From NCBI RefSeq assembly GCF_001314995.1, contig NZ_CP012938.1:5580001-5644000 (forward strand): a stretch of 64,000 nt of DNA. Direction: 5' to 3'. Below are positions 8,394 to 18,109 of the stretch, piece after piece. This DNA is from Bacteroides ovatus (GTDB taxonomy: Bacteria; Bacteroidota; Bacteroidia; Bacteroidales; Bacteroidaceae). The position numbers and the translations under genes were made by a program. Positions within the stretch are counted from its first letter, which is position 1; each line of letters opens with the position of its first letter. The notes under the pieces were generated by a model that made no database searches, was not told where the DNA came from, and was given only the letters and a program-made list of their open reading frames with translations.

Positions 8394-10169
8394 TTACCAA
8401 TTAGGGTTTTGAACCATATTCTTATTTTTTATTACTTCCGAATAAGGAATCGGATAGAAATAACGTTTATTGTCCCATTGTACATTGAGTACAGCTTGCG
8501 GAACATAGGTCGTGGAAGTCTGTGATTTAGTGATGTACATTCCTTGAATAGGCTGTGCATAGACCTGTTCGGCAAGTCGCCAACGACGAATGTCCCAATA
8601 GCGATGCTCTTCAAAAGCCAATTCAATGCGGCGTTCATTCTGAATCACTTTGCGCATTTCGGCTTGCGTCAAATTGTGTGTCTGCTCATTGGTTGTTAGT
8701 CCATACAAATTCTTTTCACCAGGTTCGATACCTGCACGTCGGCGCAGGGCGATGATAGCATCATATACAGCTTGTGAAGGAGTAGACAAATATTCGTTTT
8801 CGGCTTCGGCAAAGTTCAGAAGTATTTCGGCGTAACGGAACATCACCCAGTTGTGTTGTGTGTCTTGATATTCGTTGGCTGCTTCGAAATCACCCATAAA
8901 CTTGCGCATGTAATAACTCGTGAGCGAGTACGACGAACCAAGAGGATTATTGGCTCCACCCTGCCATGTTTCCATCGTAGAGTTCACCCATGACGAACCA
9001 TTGTGTATAATGGTATATTCCAAACGTGGATCACGTTGTGCGTAAGGAAGCTGTTCATTGTATTCATATTTACCTTTATCATTGATAAAGTGACCGTCTT
9101 TCATTAAAAAGGCATCGACTAAATTCTGTGTGGGATTGGTGCGGCCGTTTCCTTGTTTGGCACCGCTAAGTCCCAATGGACCGTTAGCTGTTTCCACCGT
9201 CTTATCCATTGCGTTTTCACGGAAGAAGATAACTTCTTTATGTTCGTTTGAATACCAATTGGTAAATACATTCTTGAAATTATCGTCAAGTCCCATGATA
9301 GCTCCGTCACCTGTTCCGTACGTGTTAATAAAGTTGCGGGCGGCATCGGCTGCTATTTTCCAACGTTCGCGATCATAAGAGGCATATCCTATCAACTCAT
9401 TACCAGATTCAATGGGCTTTTCGTTGAATAACGGACTTGCTGCATAGAGCAATACACGAATCTTCAGTGCCTGGGCTGCCTGTGTGTTTACTACGTGTGC
9501 GCTCGCAGCGGCATCAGGTAGTGGCAGCGAACGAAGGTCATCTTTGATATCGTCAAGCTCACTTACAATATACTTGATACATTGCTCGAACGTGCTACGT
9601 GGCAATTCGATGTTTTCGTTCAATTCGTACACTTTATCACCGATAATGGGCACTCCACCGTAGCGCTTCACCAATTCAAAATAGAAGTAAGCACGCAGGA
9701 ACCGGGCTTCGGCTTTCATAGAATCATTGAGCCTGCGTGTATTACCGAGTGCATCAGTGTAAGTAGTGTTGAAAGGTACTACGTCAATGCCACTCAACAG
9801 AATGTTCACGCGGCGAATCACCAAATAAGGGTCGCTCCAAATCATATCCGAGTTAATAAAATTGGAGGCACTGTAACGTCCGATGGCCAGTTTGTATACA
9901 TCGGACTCGGACGAAATAACAGAGAGCGCATCGTCGGAAGCGGCATCCAGGTAGTCACCATTTACGCCGTTGTGTCCATTACGCATGTAATAGTAGATGC
10001 GGTTGAGGTATTTACGTACTACAGTTCCGTTGGAGTCGGTCTTCGAGAAGAGGTAATCTTCTGTAAACATATCTACAGGCGTACTCTCATAACTGTCTGT
10101 ACATGCGGCAGCACTCAATAACAGCATAAATGCTCCTACTGCCCATGTGCCATATTTATTTTGTTTCAT
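8394..10169 (-). CDS. SusD-like glycan-binding lipoprotein
   Basis: About 591 residues from the chosen ATG at 10169 (an in-frame ATG at 10178 is also possible); from here the protein begins MKQNKYGTWAVGAFMLLLSA and continues AACTDSYES, a clean lipoprotein signal with Cys after AA. It has SusD/RagB hallmarks: TPR-like helices, the segment EARFLRAYFYFELVKRYGGV, and the C-terminal IQNERRIELAFEEHRYWDIRRW. It sits directly downstream of the SusC gene at 10184 and is its natural partner, forming the lid of the transporter at the cell surface. Confidence 0.94.
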   Translation of the reverse strand: MKQNKYGTWAVGAFMLLLSAAACTDSYESTPVDMFTEDYLFSKTDSNGTVVRKYLNRIYYYMRNGHNGVNGDYLDAASDDALSVISSESDVYKLAIGRYSASNFINSDMIWSDPYLVIRRVNILLSGIDVVPFNTTYTDALGNTRRLNDSMKAEARFLRAYFYFELVKRYGGVPIIGDKVYELNENIELPRSTFEQCIKYIVSELDDIKDDLRSLPLPDAAASAHVVNTQAAQALKIRVLLYAASPLFNEKPIESGNELIGYASYDRERWKIAADAARNFINTYGTGDGAIMGLDDNFKNVFTNWYSNEHKEVIFFRENAMDKTVETANGPLGLSGAKQGNGRTNPTQNLVDAFLMKDGHFINDKGKYEYNEQLPYAQRDPRLEYTIIHNGSSWVNSTMETWQGGANNPLGSSYSLTSYYMRKFMGDFEAANEYQDTQHNWVMFRYAEILLNFAEAENEYLSTPSQAVYDAIIALRRRAGIEPGEKNLYGLTTNEQTHNLTQAEMRKVIQNERRIELAFEEHRYWDIRRWRLAEQVYAQPIQGMYITKSQTSTTYVPQAVLNVQWDNKRYFYPIPYSEVIKNKNMVQNPNW

Positions 10170-10183
10170 ATCCATCATTTTTA

Positions 10184-13027
10184 TTAGAAGTTAAGATTGA
10201 TTCCAGTCGTAATGGTGCGCTGTAACGGATAGCTGGTGAAGGTAACTTCAGGGTCTTGCAAGCGGGTACGTGACCATGTGAGTAAATTTTGTCCCTGTAC
10301 AAATATTTTCACGCGCAGTCCGCCTAAGTAATTACGGCAGAAGTTTTCGGGTAGTTTGTACGATACGGTGGCGTTCTTGAGACGAATGTAGTTTCCGTTC
10401 TGTACAAAGAGTGAAGAGTTCCAGTTGTTTCCGTAGTTGTACATATTGCCTCCGGCAGTCAGTCTCGGATACGTAGCTGTTTCAGCAGTTTCGGGTGTCC
10501 AACGATTCAGCAAATTGGTGTAAGCTTGTCCGTAGCTTTGTCCGATCACTTGGAATCCTTCGAGCAACGTGCGGTCGCTATTATATAAGTCGCGGTTGTA
10601 AGCACCTTGGATAAGTGCTGTAACTTCCAACCCTTTCCATTCAAAGCCTAAATCAATACCAAAATAGCAAGTCGGTTTGTCGCCACCAATCACAGTACGG
10701 TCGAATTCGTTGATTTCGCCGTCACCGTTCATGTCTTTGTATTTCACGTCACCCGCTTGAATATTGTTGAAGCCGTTCATTACGGGATAACCATCGGCTA
10801 TGTCTTTAGCTGTGAGGAATCCGGTAGCTACCAATCCGTAGATGGTACCGGTGGGTTGACCTGTCATTTTCAGATAGTCGTAAGGTACGTATTGCTCGTC
10901 CATGAACAACCGTTTGTTCTGTTCCATACTCCAGTTGGCTGATACATAATAGTTCACCTTACCGATGTGATCTTGCCAGCTAAGTTGTGTTTCCAATCCG
11001 TAGTAACGTGTTTTTCCGATATTTTCTGCCGGATAAGCAATACCCAGCAATTCGATGCTCTTACCACGTGATTGCAATATGTCATAGTAGTAGTCATTGT
11101 AATAGTCGGCCGAGAGAGTCAAACGATTCTTTAACAAGGTTAAATCTAAACCTACATTGACCTTCCTTCCTTTTTCCCATGTCAGGAGGGTATTAGCCAA
11201 TGGGGATATTTCTGACACTGAACCTCCGTTGCTCATGGATGTACCGTTGCTATACCAGAATCCGCCATCTTCATTGTATCTCTTTAAATAGCTGAAGTAA
11301 CCGGCATTGTCGATTCCGTTTCCTGTATGACCGTATGTGGCACGTAACTTGAGTTGGTCTATCTTCGATGCCTCCATAAACTTCTCTTTGCTGATATCCC
11401 AACCCAGACCTACTGCCCAGAATGTTCCCCAGCGACGTCCATTGTCATAGCGGTTGTAATAACTTTCCGTTACGGCTGCTTGCGCGAAGTATTTGTTATC
11501 GTAATTGTATTCAACTTTCTGTCCGATGTTCGACGGAATCATAGGCAGGTCGTAGTTGTTGAGTATAGTACGTGTATCGCCCCAAAGTGAAGCTTTTACA
11601 CCATGCATACCGAATTGGCGTTCCCAGTCTACATACATTTTGCCATACATATATTGGTACGTCGATACTGAACGGTAACTGTTGGTTTGTGAACTTACAT
11701 CTCCATACTTGTCATAAGCCTCGTTGCCTTGTTGGGTTATGCTGTATTGAAATACTTGTGCCTGTTTAGTACGAACGATAGCATTACGCACTTGCGATGA
11801 GATGTTTCCCGTTGCACCAACAGAAAGTCCTCTCACCAATTTATCGAAGTCATATTTCAAATTAATGGTTCCTACGACGTCGCGGGTATTGCTTGAGATA
11901 TATCCCGAACCAGTGGTCTGTGCATAGAGGTTTTGGGTATACGAAGCGTTACCACCATACGTACCGTTGGGATTTAAGACGGGATAAGCATTGTTGGGAG
12001 TTTGCCATACGTTGCTCAAAAGGTCGCTGTATCCTGTCCCCGAAATACCTCCAGGTTGGTTTCCTTCCTCTATACGTCCCATTAAAGACATGCTTACCTT
12101 AAATTCATCTGTCACGTTGATGTTTACCTTCGATGTGATGAGATACCGGTTGTACTTGAAATTGGTGTTGTAGCTATTAGCATCGCTCGTCTTGAACAAT
12201 CCGTTTTCGCTGTAATATCCCAAACTTACAAAGTATTGAGCCACCCGTCCGCCACCTGTTACATTCAGATTATAGGCTTGCGACGTAGTAGAATTGTTCA
12301 TAATAGCATCTTTCCAATTTACGTCGGGATGCAGATAAGGGGAAGTTCCATTACGATAGGCTTCGAAATCATCATACGTATAGAGTGGTGATTTGCCATC
12401 ATTGAGCAATGCTTCGTTGAGCAAATAAGCATATTGATAAGCCGAAAGTGGATTTGGGCCAGATTTCAATGCACTGGATATACCAAACTTTCCGGTGAGT
12501 GAGAGATGGAAACCACCTTTTGCATCAGGATTTTTGGTAGTAATAATCAATGCACCACGTGAACTGCGCATTCCTAAAAACATATTGGAAAGGGCATCCT
12601 TTTGAATGGTAACCGATTCAATGGCTTCGGGATCTATGGAATACAGGTCACGTTCTACACCGTCGACAATGGCTACAGGCGATTGTCCGCGTGCTGAAAT
12701 GAGAAACTCCGAATTATCTCCGTAGATACCTCCACCTACATTAGGAATAGCTCCCACTATATCGGATTTAGTATTGGCATCAGTCCGTAACAGTTGCATG
12801 CCACGGAAAGGTGATACATTAAGACCTTTCAATCGTCCTTGCAATCCGGTAAGGATGGTGGCTGACTGATATTTTATCAAGTCGTTGGTATAAACCGTCG
12901 AAGATGCTCCTAGGGTATTACTTTTAGTGTGATCCACACTATCTATCGGTGCATCTTGTGCCTTTAGTGCGACGGCAGCTATACATAGTAGTCCCGTCGT
13001 TATCATTTTATACATATTCTGTTTCAT
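10184..13027 (-). CDS. SusC-like TonB-dependent transporter lacking the N-terminal CarboxypepD_reg domain
   Basis: 947 residues: signal peptide (MKQNMYKMITTGLLCIAAVA then LKAQ), a short linker, then almost at once the plug domain (YQSATILTGLQGRLKGLNVS), and a barrel ending TITTGINLNF. The beta-sandwich that precedes the plug in most SusC proteins, including the neighbour at 5292, is absent. The plug motif IQKDALSNMFLGMRSSRGAL is a divergent form of the usual SusC KDA...YG..GANG. It is followed 14 bases later by the SusD gene. The substrate cannot be predicted. Confidence 0.93.
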   Translation of the reverse strand: MKQNMYKMITTGLLCIAAVALKAQDAPIDSVDHTKSNTLGASSTVYTNDLIKYQSATILTGLQGRLKGLNVSPFRGMQLLRTDANTKSDIVGAIPNVGGGIYGDNSEFLISARGQSPVAIVDGVERDLYSIDPEAIESVTIQKDALSNMFLGMRSSRGALIITTKNPDAKGGFHLSLTGKFGISSALKSGPNPLSAYQYAYLLNEALLNDGKSPLYTYDDFEAYRNGTSPYLHPDVNWKDAIMNNSTTSQAYNLNVTGGGRVAQYFVSLGYYSENGLFKTSDANSYNTNFKYNRYLITSKVNINVTDEFKVSMSLMGRIEEGNQPGGISGTGYSDLLSNVWQTPNNAYPVLNPNGTYGGNASYTQNLYAQTTGSGYISSNTRDVVGTINLKYDFDKLVRGLSVGATGNISSQVRNAIVRTKQAQVFQYSITQQGNEAYDKYGDVSSQTNSYRSVSTYQYMYGKMYVDWERQFGMHGVKASLWGDTRTILNNYDLPMIPSNIGQKVEYNYDNKYFAQAAVTESYYNRYDNGRRWGTFWAVGLGWDISKEKFMEASKIDQLKLRATYGHTGNGIDNAGYFSYLKRYNEDGGFWYSNGTSMSNGGSVSEISPLANTLLTWEKGRKVNVGLDLTLLKNRLTLSADYYNDYYYDILQSRGKSIELLGIAYPAENIGKTRYYGLETQLSWQDHIGKVNYYVSANWSMEQNKRLFMDEQYVPYDYLKMTGQPTGTIYGLVATGFLTAKDIADGYPVMNGFNNIQAGDVKYKDMNGDGEINEFDRTVIGGDKPTCYFGIDLGFEWKGLEVTALIQGAYNRDLYNSDRTLLEGFQVIGQSYGQAYTNLLNRWTPETAETATYPRLTAGGNMYNYGNNWNSSLFVQNGNYIRLKNATVSYKLPENFCRNYLGGLRVKIFVQGQNLLTWSRTRLQDPEVTFTSYPLQRTITTGINLNF

Positions 13028-13048
13028 TATCAGTAGAATATAAGGTTA

Positions 13049-14116
13049 TCACTCGCAATAGAACGTATATATGAATGGTTCCTTCTGCGGAGGAAGAGGT
13101 ATATTTAACATTACGAAGTCATCATCAGACTGTGTAACGGAGATAGATCCATCGGCATTAGTGAAGGCATATTCAATACTTACAAGCTCTGTTCCTTCAG
13201 GTACATTGAAGAACCCTTCCGGCCAGAATGTGATATTGTATGTTTTGGTATACTGATTCTCTCGTTTCATCAGGGTCTTGTCACTCTTCTCATTTACGGT
13301 ATAACGGTGTCCGTCGCTAGCTACCGCCGTTCCTTCAAAATAGATCTTATCGGCCTTGACAAGTGCATTTTCGTCGTCCATGCCTCCAATGAAGCTAAAG
13401 GTTACAAAGTCGTTTTGCAATGCTGTTAATGGAGTGGTTTTGTTGAAGTGTTCACTACAGAAGTCAGTGACAAGTCCTTCACCTTCTACTACCTCAAAAC
13501 ATCCGGCTTCCTCACATTTCTTTGCATCTGCACTTGTACTGAAGTTATCGTCAGTACTGTTAATAAAGAATGATGGTTTGAAACGCAGATTTTTGTTTCC
13601 TACCGGTACACGGACATAGATTGTAAAATGAATTTCATCTGCGACACCGTTATAGGGTCTTGTCCAATAGGCTGCCCATTCCATATCTTCCAGAATATTG
13701 GTACCGACACCGTATTCCTGCATGAGAGCAGCCGACCATGACAATCCTGGTTTGTTGCTAGGTTGTTCGGTCAATGGGATAAGCGTCATGTTTTGCTCAC
13801 CTATATTCGGATCAAATGTATCTTCTGTGTACGAAACTCTGGCATTTTGTGCCAGATTCCAACTCTTAGGAGCCAAAAAACCGAAAACAAGTCGTTTGTC
13901 ATTGCGTGGGTCTCCTTGAACCTTAATGTGTCCATGCATTTTGAAAGTAGCAGTCGTTCCGGCCTTTGCATAGTTTACGGCTTTTCCATCTATCATTTGG
14001 GTTATATCGACAGAATCGATAAAGAGGCAACTCATAACGATGAAAGTCATAAGTATAGTTGATAACGCTACGATGTGCCGTTTGCGTTGAAGCAAGCTGA
14101 TTAATTTCTTTTTCAT
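13049..14116 (-). CDS. lipoprotein of unknown function (DUF4961-like)
   Basis: 355 residues with an N-terminal membrane segment and lipobox IVMSC (Cys at about 30), so probably surface or outer-membrane anchored. The remainder looks all-beta (several Ig-like stretches, ending PLPPQKEPFIYTFYCE) with four more cysteines mid-chain, including KKCEEAGCFEV near residues 199-209. I recall proteins of this type as DUF4961, found beside SusC/SusD genes; that label is from memory and tentative. Position between SusD and SusC genes suggests a surface glycan-binding or accessory role. Confidence 0.7.
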   Translation of the reverse strand: MKKKLISLLQRKRHIVALSTILMTFIVMSCLFIDSVDITQMIDGKAVNYAKAGTTATFKMHGHIKVQGDPRNDKRLVFGFLAPKSWNLAQNARVSYTEDTFDPNIGEQNMTLIPLTEQPSNKPGLSWSAALMQEYGVGTNILEDMEWAAYWTRPYNGVADEIHFTIYVRVPVGNKNLRFKPSFFINSTDDNFSTSADAKKCEEAGCFEVVEGEGLVTDFCSEHFNKTTPLTALQNDFVTFSFIGGMDDENALVKADKIYFEGTAVASDGHRYTVNEKSDKTLMKRENQYTKTYNITFWPEGFFNVPEGTELVSIEYAFTNADGSISVTQSDDDFVMLNIPLPPQKEPFIYTFYCE

Positions 14117-14131
14117 AAAGCGTTATGATTT

Positions 14132-14587
14132 TTAGTTTTCTGATATTTTCTTGAATACATAGGTGTAGGTATTCGAACCACACCCGGGGCTATGAGTAAT
14201 CACGATGTTACGTTCGCCATTGGTAATGGGGAATAGGATATCGGTACTGGCCTGCTCCGTGGCTCCATCCTCTGTGAAATAGAGGCGAAAAGGATAATAG
14301 ATATCGTCAACTTTCCACGTGCCATTGTGGCGTACCACAAAAGGCAGATAGTTTTCAATTGTGTACTTACCATCTTTCTTCAGGTCAATTTGGAACTGGC
14401 TGAAGTCCATGGTTTCGGTAATATCATTACTGTTGCGGCTCACTGTGGTGAGTTGCCACGTGCCTGATATGTCTTTGACCTGCTCCGTGTTTTTGTCAGG
14501 ATCAGCAGGAGCAGAGAACGTATCACACGATGTCACAAGCAGAGTAGTCAGCAAGGCTATTGCCGCCAAATGTATGCTATGTTTCAT
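14132..14587 (-). CDS. small lipocalin-like lipoprotein (DUF5004-like)
   Basis: 151 residues: lipoprotein signal with Cys after LLVTS, a short acidic linker, then a lipocalin-type start (DISGTWQLTTVSRN at about residues 40-53) and alternating beta-strands ending TYTYVFKKISEN. It resembles small Bacteroides lipocalin-like proteins labelled DUF5004; this is from memory. It lies 15 bases upstream of the DUF4961-like gene in the same operon and downstream of a SusD gene. A ligand-binding accessory role is inference only. Confidence 0.7.
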   Translation of the reverse strand: MKHSIHLAAIALLTTLLVTSCDTFSAPADPDKNTEQVKDISGTWQLTTVSRNSNDITETMDFSQFQIDLKKDGKYTIENYLPFVVRHNGTWKVDDIYYPFRLYFTEDGATEQASTDILFPITNGERNIVITHSPGCGSNTYTYVFKKISEN

Positions 14588-14602
14588 ATTTAGGGTATTT
14601 TA

Positions 14603-16447
14603 TTAATTATAGTAGGGATTCTGTAGCAAATCTTTCGACTTCACCGTTTCATTGTAAGGAATTGGGAAGAAGTACATAGCCGGACGCCATACATGCGTGC
14701 GTACATCAAATTCTTTCCAAGTCTTTGTTCCGTCAGTGGCGCGAGTGATTTCAATGCCATGCATGGTTTTGCTTTCGGTTTGCGGAGCAATCATCCAGCG
14801 GCGTACATCAAAGAAGCGATGTCCTTCAAAAGCAAATTCAAGGCGGCGTTCTTCCTGAATGGCTTGGCGCATCTGTTTTTGTGTCATATTCTTTTTAAGT
14901 CCATACATACCATCTGCACCGGGCTCGATGCCGGCACGCTTGCGAATGAGTTTTAATATGGGATAGCAACCAAGTTGTTGTCCGCCTAGTGTTTCTTCGA
15001 AATCGGGCCCATGATATTCATTGGCTGCTTCAGCATACATCAGTAAAATGTCGGCGTAACGTATCAGTGGATCGTTGTGACGGCTTGGGTTCCATGTACT
15101 ACCTTTACATAAGCGATCACATCCCTTGCGTACATAGAAACCAGTGGCAGTGCCTTGGTATACGGCATCGCTTGTTTGCCCTACGCCAATCCATGTGTTA
15201 ACAACTGTGGTAGCACTGTAAGTATCGTCAGCAGGGACCAAAGCACCATCATAAATCACGGTGTTGTTGAAACGTGGATCACGATTTTGAGCGGGATTCA
15301 GAGGATCGAATGTGTATTGGCTGTTGTTAATGGGTTTACCGTCAATCATAGGGAAGGCATCTGCCAATTCTTTGTATATGTACCCGCCGTGGCGTGTTCC
15401 GGAGTGACTTCCACTAGGTGGATAGTAAGCAGCTTCATGTCCGGACTCACGTTGATACTTACGGTCGAGGATATTGCCGGCAAAGGCTCCGTTATTGTTT
15501 TTACCATCATCATCGGTTAAATTGGCATTTCGTGTATCACCGGCTTGGAATACGACGTAGAATCCGAAACCTGGTTCGGCTTTGCCGTTCAAATCTTTAC
15601 TTCTAATAAAGAGATTATAGGTTCCTAGGTTGATTACTGCGCGGGCAGCATCCATTGCCGTTTTCCAACGTTCTTTATCATAAGAGGGATAGCCTACTAA
15701 TTCTTTGGTATCAGTAGGAGCGAAATCACTTCCATTGAATAATGGACTAGCTGCATAGAGGCAGACACGGGCTTTAAGACCCAATGCCGCTGCCGATGAG
15801 GCGCGACCGTTTTCTTGACCTGTTCGTCGCACGGGAAGTACATTGAGTTGGACGATAGAGTCACATTGATGGGACACATACTCTACACATTCCGCCCATG
15901 TGTTGCGCGAGGTTTTCATTGTCGAAGTAGCATCATACACGTTATTACCGATAATAGGTACACCACCGTAGTGTTTCATCAGAATGAAGTAGTACCAGGC
16001 ACGCAAGAAAAGTGCTTCGGATATGTATTGAGCTTTCCGGCTCTGTACCATCGGTGATCGGTCGATGTTGGCAAGGAATACGTTACACCGGCGAATGTTA
16101 GTGTAGCATTTCGACCATGCATCATCACTCACCGTAACCGGATTAACCGTACCGGTAGCAAACATCATGTTTGTCCAGATGGTTGACGAAGGATAAAATT
16201 CAGCTTCGTCACAAGCGCTTTGCAGCCCACCACCATTAGCCAAAAGGTATGTCCATCGGTTGTAGTTGATATCAAACCCGATATCGGTATAAATTCCGGT
16301 CAGGAAGTTGGCGGTATACGTACTATCTGCAAAAACGGTCTCACGATTTAAATCCGAAGTTTGGGTTTGATCGAGGAAACTGTCATTACAGGACGCAACT
16401 GTTCCTAAAAATAGGAGTAGCGTTAATGATTTCATGTACAATTTCAT
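14603..16447 (-). CDS. SusD-like glycan-binding lipoprotein, first gene of operon
   Basis: About 614 residues from the ATG at 16447, chosen because MKLYMKSLTLLLFLGTVASC is a proper lipoprotein signal while the longer frame to 16477 adds a non-signal-like segment. SusD hallmarks: SEALFLRAWYYFILMKHYGG, and QEERRLEFAFEGHRFFDVRRW near the C-terminus. Unusually, it is the first gene of the operon, with no SusC before it; the nearest partners are the SusC at 10184 (which has its own SusD) or the terminal SusC at 5292. Confidence 0.93.
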   Translation of the reverse strand: MKLYMKSLTLLLFLGTVASCNDSFLDQTQTSDLNRETVFADSTYTANFLTGIYTDIGFDINYNRWTYLLANGGGLQSACDEAEFYPSSTIWTNMMFATGTVNPVTVSDDAWSKCYTNIRRCNVFLANIDRSPMVQSRKAQYISEALFLRAWYYFILMKHYGGVPIIGNNVYDATSTMKTSRNTWAECVEYVSHQCDSIVQLNVLPVRRTGQENGRASSAAALGLKARVCLYAASPLFNGSDFAPTDTKELVGYPSYDKERWKTAMDAARAVINLGTYNLFIRSKDLNGKAEPGFGFYVVFQAGDTRNANLTDDDGKNNNGAFAGNILDRKYQRESGHEAAYYPPSGSHSGTRHGGYIYKELADAFPMIDGKPINNSQYTFDPLNPAQNRDPRFNNTVIYDGALVPADDTYSATTVVNTWIGVGQTSDAVYQGTATGFYVRKGCDRLCKGSTWNPSRHNDPLIRYADILLMYAEAANEYHGPDFEETLGGQQLGCYPILKLIRKRAGIEPGADGMYGLKKNMTQKQMRQAIQEERRLEFAFEGHRFFDVRRWMIAPQTESKTMHGIEITRATDGTKTWKEFDVRTHVWRPAMYFFPIPYNETVKSKDLLQNPYYN

Positions 16448-16477
16448 AGTAAAACTTATAAAATTAAAATTAAACAA

Positions 16478-16804
16478 TTTAAAGCCAATAAGCCGAGACT
16501 AATTCACGACTTGAATTTGTATTAAGACGATTGACAAGATATACACCACTAAACACAATACTTTTTTTTCACGTATTATTATTCAGTGAAAAGGTCATTG
16601 TATTATTCGAGCAATGATAGTAAATCAAATACATCTAAAGAAAGAATTATCCGAATTAGTGGTTTTTCATTCCTGAATCGTCTTTATCCTAAACTCTAAT
16701 AGTATAACATTATGAGACGCATCTTTTTGTCAACCTTTATGGCTTGTATTATCGGCTTTACAGGTGCAGAAACAAATTAAATAATCTTAAATATCTTATT
16801 AAAC
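16478..16804. other. divergent intergenic region between SusD (-) and propeller lipoprotein (+)
   Basis: 327 AT-rich bases that must hold promoters for both directions. I found no perfect TAnnTTTG box; the nearest minus-strand match is TATATCTTG around 16530-16545. A small dyad TCATTG/CAATGA lies near 16593-16615. A 22-codon open frame occupies 16712-16780. No repeat array is present here. Confidence 0.6.
16712..16780 (+). other. possible 22-aa ORF resembling a truncated signal peptide
   Basis: The ATG frame encodes MRRIFLSTFMACIIGFTGAE followed by TN and a stop, which reads like a signal peptide cut short. It ends 24 bases before the propeller lipoprotein start. It may be a remnant of a lost exported protein, a translated leader, or chance. 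Confidence 0.25.
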
Positions 16805-18109
16805 ATGAAACCAATTCATCTTATCCTAAGTATCGCACTCCTCGCCGGAGGAGCATGTGGTGACCAGCAAGAACCTTATTACGGCAATTCAGAAGTGAAG
16901 ATGCCTCAAATTGATTCCGAATGGAATCTCGAACTAATGCCAAATCGATCAGGACAATATTGGAAAGTGTTCGTCTACAAAGACTTGAAATACAATGCCC
17001 TTTTCACTCGGTCGTTGGGCTGGAATGGAGGAGACGGTGTGTTCACCACTGGTTTGCCTGACGGGAATATATTTTGGTCGTTCAATGATAGCTTCTATGG
17101 CGTAATCAATGAAAATCGTTCACGAGGTAATTGTAGTTTCCCTCGTAACAGTATTATGGTACAAACACCTGGTGAGAAGGATGAAAATCTTGTTTGGTTA
17201 GCTGATTACGTACAAACCAACGATCCTAATGCGGATAGATACTATCAGGTACGTACTCACATTCGTCATCCGAAAGCTACACTATCGGATGAAAAAATAC
17301 AAGCTGGAGAAATCGATCAGGATTATCTTTATTGGGCAGGAGATGCTACGATATATAACAATCAGATGCAAATGTTGTGGGGAGCCGTTGATAATACCGA
17401 TCCGAACAACTTGATGCGCCGCTTTGGTACTTGCTTGGCTACTTATAGCTTGGAAGGAAAGCCGGGTGATGCTACTTATATGAAACTTATCAGTCGTAAT
17501 GATAATTTTAACGACCACACTTTAGGTTATGGCGACACTATGTGGGAAGACGAAGACGGACATATCTATCTTTACACAACTTCCAATTATAAGGTGGCTG
17601 TGGCACGTACCGCTACACGCGACCTTGGCAGCCAGTGGGAATATTATGTGGCCGATCCGCAAGGACATTTCTCGTGGACAACGCAGTACCCCTCAACCCA
17701 AGATGCTGAAAATTCTACAATTATCCCTTTGGAAAGTGCATGTTCTATGCCTTGGGTATTTAAAAAAGGTGATACCTACTACATGATCGGACAATCCATG
17801 TGGTTCGGGAGAGACGTGCTGATGTTCCGTAGTAAGCACCCTTATGGGCCGTTTGTCGACCAAAAGACTCTCTTTACATTGCCCGAATTTCTTGATAAGA
17901 TTGGCGAACAACGTTATCAACATGTTTATATGGTAAATATTCATCCGGCTTTATCACGTACCGGTGAATTGGTGATCTCTACCAATACAGACTGTTCCAA
18001 CTTTTGGGATAATTTCAATGCACCGGGTAGTGCTGACTTCTATCGTCCTTATTTCTACCGTGTATTTAATTGGGAATCATTGTACGATAACGATGCTCCA
18101 CTTGAGTAA
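16805..18109 (+). CDS. exported beta-propeller protein, GH43/GH32-like fold, unknown function (DUF5005-like)
   Basis: 434 residues with a signal MKPIHLILSIALLAGGACG; the Cys at 18 could be lipidated, although the lipobox is weak. The body shows repeated propeller-type strands: GLPDGNIFWSFNDSFYG, LYWAGDATIYNNQMQMLWG, WEDEDGHIYLYTTSNYKVAV and SMPWVFKKGDTYYMIGQSMW, typical of five-bladed glycosidase-like propellers. I recall similar proteins as DUF5005 and see no assigned activity. It is divergent from the SusD/SusC operon and is the only enzyme-like gene of that block. The stop codon coincides with the breakpoint where an esterase-gene remnant begins (18109). Confidence 0.7.
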   Translation: MKPIHLILSIALLAGGACGDQQEPYYGNSEVKMPQIDSEWNLELMPNRSGQYWKVFVYKDLKYNALFTRSLGWNGGDGVFTTGLPDGNIFWSFNDSFYGVINENRSRGNCSFPRNSIMVQTPGEKDENLVWLADYVQTNDPNADRYYQVRTHIRHPKATLSDEKIQAGEIDQDYLYWAGDATIYNNQMQMLWGAVDNTDPNNLMRRFGTCLATYSLEGKPGDATYMKLISRNDNFNDHTLGYGDTMWEDEDGHIYLYTTSNYKVAVARTATRDLGSQWEYYVADPQGHFSWTTQYPSTQDAENSTIIPLESACSMPWVFKKGDTYYMIGQSMWFGRDVLMFRSKHPYGPFVDQKTLFTLPEFLDKIGEQRYQHVYMVNIHPALSRTGELVISTNTDCSNFWDNFNAPGSADFYRPYFYRVFNWESLYDNDAPLE

